Source: Candidatus Nanopelagicales bacterium
GTDB taxonomy: Bacteria > Actinomycetota > Actinomycetes > S36-B12
Assembly (NCBI GenBank): GCA_012103605.1
Contig: WLWL01000010.1
Span: forward strand, 1 to 34,074
Direction: 5' to 3'
Length of the DNA: 34,074 bases
Shown here: positions 1 through 9,248 of the stretch, in pieces
Numbering within the stretch: position 1 is the first letter of the stretch
Layout: every line of letters begins with the position of its first letter
Notes under the pieces: model-generated
What the model was told of the DNA's origin: nothing
The model's database searches: none
Seen by the model: the letters and a program-made list of their open reading frames with translations, nothing else
Made by a program: the position numbers and the translations under genes

Positions 1-490
1 CTTCGGAGCCTTCGGAGCCTTTGGACCGCCCGGGGTCCCGGGCGCCCGGCGAATCCTGCGCGTCCTGACGGTTCGTCGCGGTCGGCGTGAAGTCCGTGTG
101 TGCCACTTCGGGAACCACGCGCAGATGACCACGGCGGCCGTGCGTCGCGTCCCCAGCGGCGTCGTCACTGTCCGTACCGTCTGCCGTCGGCGCATCCGGT
201 GTCTCGAACCGGGGCTTGGCGGCCTCTCGCACTGCGTCGGCGAGTGCTTGCAGATCGTCGCTGCTTGGTTTCAGCGCGTCCGGATCCGGCGTGATGCGCA
301 CAACCTCCCAACCACGGGGAGCCGTCAAACGGTCACTGTGCATTTGGCACAGGTCGTAGCAGTGCGGTTCGGCGTAGGTTGCAAGTGGACCGACGACTGC
401 CGTCGAATCGGCGTATACATAGGTCAGAGTGGAGACCGCCGGCTGAGCACACGACGGCTTGGAGCAGCGGCGACGACTCACGTCCGGCAC
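1..490 (-). CDS. DUF3499-like small metal-binding-type protein, 3' end cut by the window edge
   Basis: Reverse-strand reading from GTG at 490: VPDVSRRRCSKPSCAQPAVSTLTYVYADSTAVVGPLATYAEPHCYDLCQMHSDRLTAPRGWEVVRI...; open to position 1, so absent from the ORF track. Cys/His pattern and the neighbourhood next to whiB2/fbiA fit DUF3499. Confidence 0.8.
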   Translation of the reverse strand, partial: MPDVSRRRCSKPSCAQPAVSTLTYVYADSTAVVGPLATYAEPHCYDLCQMHSDRLTAPRGWEVVRITPDPDALKPSSDDLQALADAVREAAKPRFETPDAPTADGTDSDDAAGDATHGRRGHLRVVPEVAHTDFTPTATNRQDAQDSPGARDPGRSKGSEGSE

Positions 491-619
491 GCTAGCGGTC
501 AGATCCTCATCACCGGTGTAGCCGCGCCGCCTTCTGGCGAAACGCCGTCCCGTGTGCCTGAACAGGGAACGTCCGTGCTCCGCGGGGAGGTGCTCGGAAA
601 CTGTTGATCGCGGCTGGCG

Positions 620-2143
620 CTAGCGGCCGACCACCGCGACGTCCGCAACAGCCTGAGGCACGGGCACCCGCACCCGCAACGGCTTCCACGGATAGCCGGT
701 GATTAGGTCACCAAAGTCAGACCGCTCCTTCACCCGGTGCGCCGCCAAAATCGGCCCGGACCCGGGAACGGGCGTAATCACACCTGTGAACCAGTCGACA
801 TCTGTCGGAGGTTCGAAGGTGATCACCCGCACCTCACCCGCAGGTACCGACACCCGCACCGGCTCCGTCTCCTCCGCGATCGTTGTTCCCCCGCGGAAGG
901 GAAGCATCGTGACGTCCACCTCCACCGACGTAGCCGGGGCAGCAATCTGCAACTTCACATCAGTCGCATTCCGCACCGGAAGTCCACTCACCGCCGAAGG
1001 ACCGACAAAAGGCTGAGCGCCGGCGGTGAAGGACGCCTCGTTTTGCACATTGCGCCCACCAAAGAACTGCCGCATTCCCACCACGATCGGCTGATCCGAC
1101 GTCAACTGCAGCGCCGCCGGGAGAACCCCGTTCGGTGATGGCGGTAACGCAGGCGTCATATCCAAGGTCGTGACCGCGCCCGCAGGAACGGTGACGCTGC
1201 CACGATCGAACGGCTGGTAGCTCCCGTCCTGAGCGAGGACGCGAATATCCACGATCGCGTCGCTGTCGGTCGTCGACACCACCGACAGCACCCGCGCCCC
1301 GTCACCGGCCAAGATTCCGGGCAGGTAGACGTTCGTCGCCGGGTCGGCAGCAGCAGGGATCCAATCGGTTCCGATCGCGTCCAACCCGCTGCGCTGCTCG
1401 TCGACGACCGACGCCCCCACGCGACCCGCCCGCGCGATCACGTGGAAGGCGGTGCCATTGATACCGGGGGCCACCTCATCGAGGCGAACGATGATTCGGT
1501 CTTGGCCCGGGACGACCAGTCCCCGCGTCGTCGGCGTCTCGATCTCTCCTTCCGGGCCGTGAATAATCACATCCACGATCGCCGACGTGACATCCGGATT
1601 CACCAACACGACACGCGTCACACGACCGGCAACAGCGCCTCCCCCCATGAACCAGAAATCCGATCCGGCCGGGGCGCAAGCGGTGCTCGCCATCCCTCGA
1701 CCACGACCGCTGGGGTCGCGACCCCATTGATCGGCGATCAGGCCTGGCGCCAGCGCTCCCTCACCGTAAGCCTCGACTGCGGGCAATTCGATTCCGAACG
1801 CCTCGATCTGGCCTTGTTCGCCCGGTGCCTTCAGGTTGGAGCCTGCAGATTCCGCGCCCGGGAGGGTGCGCAGCCCCGCCTCGCCGTCGCCCTCTTGCCC
1901 CGGCTGGCCGGGAATGACAGCTCCCGTGACGCGAACGCCCAGATTTCCGCCCGTTCCCGGTTCCGGACACAACAACACGCTCGATCGAATGGGTTCGGCG
2001 ATCGTGGTCCGGGTCACCGATTCATCGGAGTTAGCCCCGGCGAGGAAGCCGACCCCGACGATGCTGGCGATCACGGCGAGAACAAGCAGCGGGGGCACCC
2101 ACCGGGACAGGCGCCCACCCGAGGTGCTGGTGACCGTGGTCAT
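620..2143 (-). CDS. DUF5719-like secreted/membrane-anchored protein
   Basis: 507 aa ORF, N-terminal TM segment (VPPLLVLAVIASIVGVGFLAG), beta-rich extracellular body; 4-nt overlap with upstream GT2 gene. Confidence 0.75.
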   Translation of the reverse strand: MTTVTSTSGGRLSRWVPPLLVLAVIASIVGVGFLAGANSDESVTRTTIAEPIRSSVLLCPEPGTGGNLGVRVTGAVIPGQPGQEGDGEAGLRTLPGAESAGSNLKAPGEQGQIEAFGIELPAVEAYGEGALAPGLIADQWGRDPSGRGRGMASTACAPAGSDFWFMGGGAVAGRVTRVVLVNPDVTSAIVDVIIHGPEGEIETPTTRGLVVPGQDRIIVRLDEVAPGINGTAFHVIARAGRVGASVVDEQRSGLDAIGTDWIPAAADPATNVYLPGILAGDGARVLSVVSTTDSDAIVDIRVLAQDGSYQPFDRGSVTVPAGAVTTLDMTPALPPSPNGVLPAALQLTSDQPIVVGMRQFFGGRNVQNEASFTAGAQPFVGPSAVSGLPVRNATDVKLQIAAPATSVEVDVTMLPFRGGTTIAEETEPVRVSVPAGEVRVITFEPPTDVDWFTGVITPVPGSGPILAAHRVKERSDFGDLITGYPWKPLRVRVPVPQAVADVAVVGR

Positions 2144-5100
2144 GGGTTCACCCCCGTCGAGTCGTCGCTCGCGTCGTTATTCACGTCGTTACTCGCGTCC
2201 TTCGTCGTCACGTCCCCATCATGAGAGTCCTCGAGCGAAGCGCCCTGCGTTGTTGGTGGCGTCGACGTGGACTCGGTCGGCTCCCTCGACTCGGTCGGCT
2301 CCCTCGACTCCCTCCGGTCGGTCGAATCCGAGGTCGCAGTCGCCACCAGTGTCAGGTCGAGAAAGTGGGGCACCTCGGGAGCGTCCGGTCGGTCTGGGTC
2401 ATCGGGGTCAGGATCAAGAACCCGACGCTCGGGCAGTGCGAGAACAATCAGCGCAAGAATGACGATGGCCTGGAAGATGAGCCACCCACGCCGAAGAGAG
2501 TCATCAAAGGACGCCACGACCGTGGATGTCGCTTTCTCCACCGGAACGACGAAGGCCGCCGCCCAATTCAGGGGCTCGGGAAGTTCAGCCCGGGCCAGAG
2601 TTTGACCATCGATGGACGCTGACCACTGCGTTGTCGATGTCACGCCCAACCACAGAACCCGAGAGCCAGGATCGACGTCCACAGCCTCGGGAAGAGCGCC
2701 GTCGAGGTACGGGTCGGTCCCGATGTCGCCGGGTTGAGCAATGTCGAGAGCCATCGGAAGGAACTCACCCGACGCGCTGTCGATGTCGAAGACCTGCGCT
2801 CGCGACGTAACACCGCTGATGCGCCACAGCACCTCTCCTTCCGCGCGAGCAAGTCGACGTAATCCCGGCTCGGAGTCGAGTGCCGGGACGATCGAACGCG
2901 AAGACTTCGCCGCGAGGGTGACGTATCGAACGCCGTACGAACGCAACGCGTCTACTTCCCCGCCGCCGCGGCCAGACGCCAACGCCGAAACGAAGTCGTC
3001 GATCGGCTCCCACACCTCCGGTTCAGGCATCGTCTCGGCCGATCCCAACGTCAGGGCCGATCCGCCGATGAGCATGTAGCGGACCTCCCCTTCTCCGTTA
3101 TCGGTCAAGACCAACGTTCGCGGGGCTTGCGGACCGTCGGCCTCGGCTGCGACGAATGCCGGCACATCCAGACGCGGTGCGCGCTGGACAACGTCATCGT
3201 TCGCGGGGATCCACCACGCGGTAGCAGCGACCGGCGTCAGCGCGGCTGCGACGAGTCCGATGGCGGCGAATGGCTGTCCGAGCGTGAAGCTCTGCCCCGC
3301 GAAGCGTTGTCGCAGACCGTCGACAGCGATTCCGCACGCGGCAATCATTGCCAGGCCCATCACCAGCGTCATCGGTCCGGGCCACGGCTGCGCAGGCACT
3401 TCTGCCCCGGGGGGAAGAACGGTGATCGTGGACTGGACTACTCCTATCGCCAACGCGAGTACCACCACGACCCACCACGCACTCACGTAGCTCGCCGTGT
3501 CTCGTCGGAACAACGCGAGGAAAGCCGCGAAAACGAGTCCAGCGGTCACCAGGAGCGGGTTCATCCCCGGTCCGCCGGGATGCAGCAGCAGCACATCGAT
3601 GGGCCGCAGGTTTGGATCGATGATCCCCGGGATGTTCAGTCCTGGCTCGACGAAGAAAAGTGCCGGATTGCTGATCAGATGCACAGTCCAGGGCATCAGG
3701 ACGAGCAACGGCACAACTATCGCGATGGCGAACCGTGTGATGATCGCCCACGCATCGGGTCCCAAACGACGGATGGCCACAATCGAGGCGATTACTGCGC
3801 AACCGAGAGCCACCACCCAGACCGCCGGGGTGGCGGCAAGGATCACGGACATCAACAAGGCCGTCCCCGCCGCTCGACGCATGGTGCCTGTGCGACGCGA
3901 CAGACGAAAACCAGAGCGAATCGCGAACGGCAAAGCGATAGCGGTGATCAATGTCCCGACGCGCCCCTGCGCGAACGCGCCGGTCATCGCCGGCAACAGC
4001 GCGTACGTGACGGCCATCCACGCCCGGATCACCTTGCTCGTCAGCATGCCCCGCGTCGCGACGTAGGCGCTCCAGCCGGCAAGCGGCGCAGCAAGAAGTA
4101 CGAGCACATTCATCGCCCAGTCGGGATTACCGAACAGCACCGTGGCCACGATCCCGACCACGATGAGGAACGGTGCCGAGGGTGTGTGCGACCCGGGACC
4201 GACGTCATGCCAGGCGCGCGTGTAGGACGCCCAGACATCGCGGGCTCCTTCGGGGACGGGAAGAAGTGCACCGCCTTGAAGCACGCCTTCGCCCCACCAC
4301 AGTCCACGGGTCGTGATGGCAGCCACGACCAACAAAGCCATGGTCGCGACAAGGCCAGGAGCCAGCAGGACACGGCGAAGAACTCCGGAGGAGTCGTCCG
4401 GCAGGTACGCGGCCTCGTCGTCAATCGGTCCGGATTCCAGGGCGCTGACACTCGTCGGGCCGGTCGCCGAACTGGTGGTCAGAAGCCCCCCGACGGCTTC
4501 GCCGACGTCACGCAACTGGTCGGCCGAGGTCGGCCGCAGTGATCGGGCTACCGATGCCGGTTCGACACTCGATCGGGAGACCAATGATCGAGATGCCGTC
4601 AGACGGCGAGGTTTCGCCAGCACGGCGAATTGCGCGCTCACTTCATCCCGTGCAGCCGCAAAGTCCTTGCCTACGAGATAGGTCAGCGCTCGAATGGCGC
4701 TGCCGATCAACAGGCGTAAGGCAACAAAGAACATTCCAACCGTCGTAGCGTGGGCAAGCAGCACCCGAATAGCGGCTTCTCGGTCCGCGCGGTGCGGACG
4801 GGCATCGCCGTCGCCGGCCTGGCGACGGCCATGCGCCGACGCCTCCCGGTGATGAAGGACAGCGTCCGCCGCCACCAGCACTCGACCACCGGCACGGTGA
4901 ACCCGCCAGCAAAAGTCCACGTCATCCCGATACAAGGGAAGGTGAGCATCGAAGCCGGCTAGTTCCTCCCAAACGTCCTGCCTGATCAGCATTCCTGCGG
5001 AACTGACGGCCAGGACATCACGAACGCCGTCGTGCTGCCCCTGGTCATGTTCGCGTCGCTCCAGTCCCGTCACGCGCCGCCCGTCACCGTCGATGCTGAC

Positions 5101-5640
5101 CCCGACTTCGAGGAGGAGTCGGCGGTCGTGCCAGCCGAGAATCTTCGGGCCGAGGACATCCGCGGACGGGTGCTCGTCCGCCGCCTGCAACAACCGCTCC
5201 AGGCACGTGGGGTCGGGCGCACTGTCGTCGTGCAGGAGCCATACCCATCGGACAACGTCGTCGGGCAACGCTGGTTGCCGGGCAGCGACGGACGCGAAGC
5301 CGGCCGCGGCGGCCGATCCGAAACCGTCGTTGACCTCACGCTCGACGACAGCGTCGGCTCCTAGTGACTCCCGGAGCACAGCCGGGCTCGAATCCTGTGA
5401 GGCGTTGTCGACACCGACAACCGAGTTCACCGGGCGTGTTTGGCGAGCGAGCGTGGTCAAGACCGCCGGCAGCCAGACCTCTCCATCGTGGCTGACGACG
5501 ATGGCGGTGACGAAGTGCTCGCGGGATGGAGGCCCCGTGTCAAGGATCAGACTGTCGGTGAAGGTATCCCACTCCGACTCAGCGCTGGGTTCACCGGAAA
5601 TGTCGTCATCGGCGACGCCAGGGGAAGCAGGCTCGGTCAC
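2140..5640 (-). CDS. Large membrane glycosyltransferase, family 2 N-terminal domain plus multi-TM region
   Basis: 1166 aa; FVTAIVVSHDGEVWLPAVLTTLARQTRP...VGVDNASQDSS, WLLHDDSAPDPTCLERLL, then many TM helices. GTG start at 5640. Confidence 0.88.
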   Translation of the reverse strand: MTEPASPGVADDDISGEPSAESEWDTFTDSLILDTGPPSREHFVTAIVVSHDGEVWLPAVLTTLARQTRPVNSVVGVDNASQDSSPAVLRESLGADAVVEREVNDGFGSAAAAGFASVAARQPALPDDVVRWVWLLHDDSAPDPTCLERLLQAADEHPSADVLGPKILGWHDRRLLLEVGVSIDGDGRRVTGLERREHDQGQHDGVRDVLAVSSAGMLIRQDVWEELAGFDAHLPLYRDDVDFCWRVHRAGGRVLVAADAVLHHREASAHGRRQAGDGDARPHRADREAAIRVLLAHATTVGMFFVALRLLIGSAIRALTYLVGKDFAAARDEVSAQFAVLAKPRRLTASRSLVSRSSVEPASVARSLRPTSADQLRDVGEAVGGLLTTSSATGPTSVSALESGPIDDEAAYLPDDSSGVLRRVLLAPGLVATMALLVVAAITTRGLWWGEGVLQGGALLPVPEGARDVWASYTRAWHDVGPGSHTPSAPFLIVVGIVATVLFGNPDWAMNVLVLLAAPLAGWSAYVATRGMLTSKVIRAWMAVTYALLPAMTGAFAQGRVGTLITAIALPFAIRSGFRLSRRTGTMRRAAGTALLMSVILAATPAVWVVALGCAVIASIVAIRRLGPDAWAIITRFAIAIVVPLLVLMPWTVHLISNPALFFVEPGLNIPGIIDPNLRPIDVLLLHPGGPGMNPLLVTAGLVFAAFLALFRRDTASYVSAWWVVVVLALAIGVVQSTITVLPPGAEVPAQPWPGPMTLVMGLAMIAACGIAVDGLRQRFAGQSFTLGQPFAAIGLVAAALTPVAATAWWIPANDDVVQRAPRLDVPAFVAAEADGPQAPRTLVLTDNGEGEVRYMLIGGSALTLGSAETMPEPEVWEPIDDFVSALASGRGGGEVDALRSYGVRYVTLAAKSSRSIVPALDSEPGLRRLARAEGEVLWRISGVTSRAQVFDIDSASGEFLPMALDIAQPGDIGTDPYLDGALPEAVDVDPGSRVLWLGVTSTTQWSASIDGQTLARAELPEPLNWAAAFVVPVEKATSTVVASFDDSLRRGWLIFQAIVILALIVLALPERRVLDPDPDDPDRPDAPEVPHFLDLTLVATATSDSTDRRESREPTESREPTESTSTPPTTQGASLEDSHDGDVTTKDASNDVNNDASDDSTGVNP
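2271..2306 (-). repeat. Perfect 18-bp tandem duplication in the GT2 C-terminal tail (SREPTE repeat)
   Basis: ACTCGGTCGGCTCCCTCG twice in a row; encodes ESREPTESREPTES. Confidence 0.9.
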
Positions 5641-5671
5641 CAGATCAGAGTACGGCCCACCAGCGGTGGAA

Positions 5672-5947
5672 TCAGACGGCGCGCTTCTTCAAACGGCGGC
5701 GTTCCCGCTCGGACAGGCCGCCCCAGATGCCAAACCGCTCATCGTTGGAGAGCGCGTACTCCAGGCAGTCGTTGCGCACATCGCACGACAAGCAGACCCG
5801 CTTAGCTTCACGCGTGCTGCCGCCCTTTTCCGGGAAGAAAGCTTCGGGATCGGTCTGTGCGCACAGTGCCTGCTCTTGCCAGGCGAGTTCTTCGACGTCG
5901 GACAGTGGAAGGAGCGCCAACTCCGCGATCGTTCCTCGCTCGGACAC
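5672..5947 (-). CDS. whiB2: WhiB-family iron-sulfur regulator (WhiB2-type)
   Basis: ALCAQTDPEAFFPEKGGSTREAKRVCLSCDVRNDCLEYALSNDERFGIWGGLSERERRRLKKR: four Cys and G[VI]WGG turn; GAGGAGGG RBS upstream of GTG 5947; divergent from fbiA. Confidence 0.95.
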   Translation of the reverse strand: MSERGTIAELALLPLSDVEELAWQEQALCAQTDPEAFFPEKGGSTREAKRVCLSCDVRNDCLEYALSNDERFGIWGGLSERERRRLKKRAV

Positions 5948-6002
5948 GCAGGACCCTCCTCGACCCCCGGCTCACGCTCTAGTGAACGTGCTTACGGGGT
6001 GT

Positions 6003-6031
6003 ATTACAGGGGTGTAGTTCGTCTTCGTCAA
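6003..6031 (-). promoter_or_regulatory. Predicted whiB promoter: -35 TTGACG, 17-bp spacer, -10 TGTAAT
   Basis: Reverse strand TTGACG (6031-6026) N17 TGTAAT (6008-6003), about 55 nt upstream of the whiB start. Confidence 0.65.
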
Positions 6032-6173
6032 GCCCGATCCTCACATTGGTGATCTTTTTGCCCCATATGCCCTTTTCATGGACCCAAAACCACCGTTAAT
6101 CGGGTAATCCCGTGGGCCCGTCTCCCGGATCTCCCTCAGAGGGCAACAAACGCCGCAATGGTTGGATGCACGG

Positions 6174-7193
6174 ATGCGCATCACCGCTCTCGCCGGGGGA
6201 ATCGGTGGCGCGCGCTTCCTTCGCGGACTTCGTCACCACGTTCAGCGGGTCACCGACGATTCTGTACAACGCGAAACCGACGGCACCGAGATAACCGTGA
6301 TCGGCAATACCGGGGACGACATCTGGATCCACGGGCTGCGGGTGTGCCCCGATCTGGACACCGTGATGTACACCCTCGGGGAGGGAATCGATCCCGAGCG
6401 CGGCTGGGGCCGCCTCGACGAAACCTTCCGCGCCAAGGAAGAGCTGACCGCGTACGGAGTCGAGCCCACATGGTTCGGACTCGGCGATCGAGACATCGGG
6501 ACGCATCTGGTGAGAACGACGAGCCTGAACGCGGGCTACCCGCTCTCCCGCGTGACCGAAGCGCTGTGCGAACGCTGGCAACCCGGAGTCCACCTCGTTC
6601 CCATGACCGACGATCGCGCCGAGACGCACGTCATCGTCGATGATCCGGACAACCCAGGGACGGACATCGCCCTGCACTTTCAAGAGTGGTGGATTCGCTA
6701 TCGGGCATCACTGCCGGCGCGCCGGTTCGTCATCGTGGGAATCGAGGAGGCGACACCGGCTCCGGGAGTCGTGGATGCTCTGCGCAACGCCGATGTCATC
6801 GTTTTTCCTCCCAGTAATCCGATCGTCTCGATCGGAACGATCCTCGCGGTGCCCGGACTCGCGGACGAGCTTCGCACGGCCAAGGCCCCCGTGGTCGGCG
6901 TCAGCCCCATCATCTCCGGCGCCCCGGTCCGAGGCATGGCCGATGCATGCTTGCGAGCCAGCGGCATCGAGACCACCGCCGCAGCCGTGGCTCAGCACTA
7001 CGGCGCTCGCTCGAGTGGCGGTCTGCTGGACGGCTGGCTAGTGGACACCTCCGACGCCGCTTCGACACCGGTCATCGAGGAGGCGGGTATCACCGCTCGG
7101 GCCGTTCCGTTGCTGATGACCGATCTCGACGCGACGGCCGCCATGGCTGCCGAGACGTTGGACCTTGCTTCTCGCCTGCGCTCGACCCAGTGA
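6174..7193 (+). CDS. fbiA: 2-phospho-L-lactate transferase (coenzyme F420 biosynthesis, CofD/FbiA)
   Basis: MRITALAGGIGGARFLRGLRHHV...VIGNTGDDIWIHGLRVCPDLDTVMYTLG, FPPSNPIVSIGTILAVPG; start trimmed to ATG 6174. Confidence 0.95.
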   Translation: MRITALAGGIGGARFLRGLRHHVQRVTDDSVQRETDGTEITVIGNTGDDIWIHGLRVCPDLDTVMYTLGEGIDPERGWGRLDETFRAKEELTAYGVEPTWFGLGDRDIGTHLVRTTSLNAGYPLSRVTEALCERWQPGVHLVPMTDDRAETHVIVDDPDNPGTDIALHFQEWWIRYRASLPARRFVIVGIEEATPAPGVVDALRNADVIVFPPSNPIVSIGTILAVPGLADELRTAKAPVVGVSPIISGAPVRGMADACLRASGIETTAAAVAQHYGARSSGGLLDGWLVDTSDAASTPVIEEAGITARAVPLLMTDLDATAAMAAETLDLASRLRSTQ

Positions 7194-7204
7194 TCGCTGG
7201 TTCA

Positions 7205-7717
7205 ATGCCCCCCATGGACACCGCGACCGCTTTCACCTCCGATGGCGAGGCGGATCACTGGGTACCCGTCTCGCCGCGGCTGGTCACGGCTCGTCGCATC
7301 GTCCTAGTCGTGACGCTGGCACCCATCACCGCGATCGTGCTCGGAGTCCTCACGCTGCTGGGGGTAGTCACCTGGGTGTCCGTGGTGATTGCCGTCGCTG
7401 CACTGATCGGTCTGCTGTGGGGGTGGTGGCTCATTGGCCGACGGGTGCGCTCGTATGCCTACTGCGAGCGAGGCGATGACCTTCTGGTCTCCAGCGGAAT
7501 CTTGTTCCGACGTCTTGTCATCGTTCCCTACGGCCGCATGCAACTCGTTGACGTCAAGGCCGGGCCGATCGATCGGGCACTCGGAGTCACGACCGTTCAA
7601 CTCCACACGGCGGCTGCCACCACCGACGCATCTATTCCTGGACTCGAACCGCAGGTCGCCGCCGATCTCAGAGACCGCCTGGCACGACTGGGCGAAACCC
7701 GATCGTCCGGACTGTGA
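7205..7717 (+). CDS. Bacterial PH domain (bPH2/DUF304, YdbS-like) membrane protein
   Basis: In the ORF 6947-7717 frame: MPPMDTATAFTSDGEADHWVPVSPRLVTARRIVLVVTLAPITAIVLGV...SSGILFRRLVIVPYGRMQLVDVKAGPIDRALGVTTVQLHTA; start 7205 or 7214. Confidence 0.85.
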   Translation: MPPMDTATAFTSDGEADHWVPVSPRLVTARRIVLVVTLAPITAIVLGVLTLLGVVTWVSVVIAVAALIGLLWGWWLIGRRVRSYAYCERGDDLLVSSGILFRRLVIVPYGRMQLVDVKAGPIDRALGVTTVQLHTAAATTDASIPGLEPQVAADLRDRLARLGETRSSGL

Positions 7718-7724
7718 CACCCCG

Positions 7725-9248
7725 ATGACCGATCCGGCACGCCACACCCCGCGCGAGCACAATTCACCCGCGCACGAAGGAGTCGATTCCAGCTCCAGCG
7801 TGCCATCCAGCTCCAGCGCGCCGTCCAGCTCCATCGGTGACGACCTTGGACTCGGCATCACTGTCCCCGGCAGCCGCCTCATCGACGCTGAAGGGCACCG
7901 CAAGGTGCACCCGATCTCACCGCTCGTCCACGCGGTAGCGGTCTTTCCCGCACTCGCCGGTATCGCCTTCGCCGTCGGCATTCAACGCATCAACACACTG
8001 GCCGGGCGCCTCGACGACATCATCGGCATGGCGTGGATGCCACCCATCGCACTCGCCATCGTTGTTTTCGCCGTCATCGCCTTCCTCCTGAGTGCTCTCG
8101 TCGCAGTGCTGAACTACTTCCAATGGCGGGCGCTCAGTTTCTGGTTCGACGACGACGGTGACTTTCGAATGCAATCAGGAGTGCTGTTTCGCCAACAACG
8201 ACGCGTTCAACTCTCCCGAATCCAGACCGTGGACGTGACGCAACCATTCGCCGCTCGACTGTTCTCCATGGCCGTGGTCGTTATCGAAGTGGCCGGGCAG
8301 GACGACTCACGGGTTCGACTCAAGTACGTGACCCTTGACGACGCTCGAGAGATCCGACGAGAGGTCCTCGCACGATCGGCAGGACTCTCTGCCACGACCG
8401 CTGAAGCACCGCAGAGCGACATAGCCCGGGTGTCCGGCCGTCACTTGGCCGTGTCGCTGGCACTTCGTATGACAACGGCCGGTCTACTCCTGCTCACCGT
8501 CATCATCATCGTCACTAGCTATCTCACCGGAGGCTGGGGTGCTATCGGCGTGGCCGTCGTTACCGGAGGTATTCCCCTTGTTCTCGTCGTGGCGGAATTC
8601 ATTCGCTACTACGGGTTCACCGTCGCGCAATCTCCCGATGGACTCCGCCTGCGTTACGGATTGCTGCGCACCGAATCGCGGACCGTGCCTCCCGGCCGCG
8701 TCCAGGCCATCGAATACGTCGAGCCCTTGCTGTGGCGGAGGCAGCGATGGACACGCATTCGCGTCACGATCGCCGGCGTGGGCTCGCAATCCTCCGGCTC
8801 CGGAAGCCAGCGCAGCGACACCGTGCTCATTCCCGTCTCCGAGATGGACGCCGCCCAGGACATCGTTTCGCGGGTGCTGCCCGATCTGCGGGCTTCTTCG
8901 ATCACCTGGGTAGGTGCGCCGCGTCGCGCCTGGTGGCGATCGCCCATTCAGTGGCGGAATCTTGCCGTGGGGTGGGACGCACACAGTTTCGCGATCCGAC
9001 GAGGGCGGATCACGCGTCGGACAGCACTCGTGCCGCACGCACGCACCCAATCGGTCCGCTGGACGCAAGGGCCATGGGAGCGAGTCCTCGATCTGGCTTC
9101 CGTGCACGTCGACACGACTCCGGGCCCGGTGTCCGTCTCGGGCCTTCATCTGGACGCCTCCGCCACCCGCACCGTCGCTCACCTCCAGGCCGTGGCAGCA
9201 GACCGGGGACGCCGGACCGACACCTCACTTCATTGGGCTGCCCCATGA
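7725..9248 (+). CDS. Multi-PH-domain membrane protein (YdbT-like)
   Basis: MTDPARHTPREHNSPAHEG...; three bPH2-like stretches (MQSGVLFRQQRRVQLSRIQTVDV, LRYGLLRTESRTVPPGRVQAIEYVEP, IRRGRITRRTALVPHARTQSVRW) with TM helices; start trimmed to ATG 7725. Confidence 0.85.
   Translation: MTDPARHTPREHNSPAHEGVDSSSSVPSSSSAPSSSIGDDLGLGITVPGSRLIDAEGHRKVHPISPLVHAVAVFPALAGIAFAVGIQRINTLAGRLDDIIGMAWMPPIALAIVVFAVIAFLLSALVAVLNYFQWRALSFWFDDDGDFRMQSGVLFRQQRRVQLSRIQTVDVTQPFAARLFSMAVVVIEVAGQDDSRVRLKYVTLDDAREIRREVLARSAGLSATTAEAPQSDIARVSGRHLAVSLALRMTTAGLLLLTVIIIVTSYLTGGWGAIGVAVVTGGIPLVLVVAEFIRYYGFTVAQSPDGLRLRYGLLRTESRTVPPGRVQAIEYVEPLLWRRQRWTRIRVTIAGVGSQSSGSGSQRSDTVLIPVSEMDAAQDIVSRVLPDLRASSITWVGAPRRAWWRSPIQWRNLAVGWDAHSFAIRRGRITRRTALVPHARTQSVRWTQGPWERVLDLASVHVDTTPGPVSVSGLHLDASATRTVAHLQAVAADRGRRTDTSLHWAAP
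7788..7832 (+). repeat. 18-bp tandem repeat (2.5 copies) encoding a Ser-rich linker
   Basis: TCCAGCTCCAGCGTGCCA / TCCAGCTCCAGCGCGCCG / TCCAGCTCC. Confidence 0.9.

Noticed and set aside
1-18. CTTCGGAGC 9-bp repeat at window start
   Set aside because: Simple Gly-Ser-Glu linker coding at the C-terminus of the DUF3499-like protein; no evidence of function.
3127-4542. Long + strand ORF of 471 aa antisense to the large GT2 gene
   Set aside because: Composition is low-complexity Arg/His/Gly/Asp-rich, typical of antisense frames in high-GC coding DNA; the opposite strand encodes a clear GT2.
6101-6112. CGGGTAATCCCG small palindrome upstream of fbiA
   Set aside because: 4-bp arms only; too short to support an operator call.
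8732-9244. N-terminal extension of the fbiB ORF
   Set aside because: Overlaps the well-supported PH-domain gene; FbiB begins at MTSTFTVLPVPLDHLF (9245).
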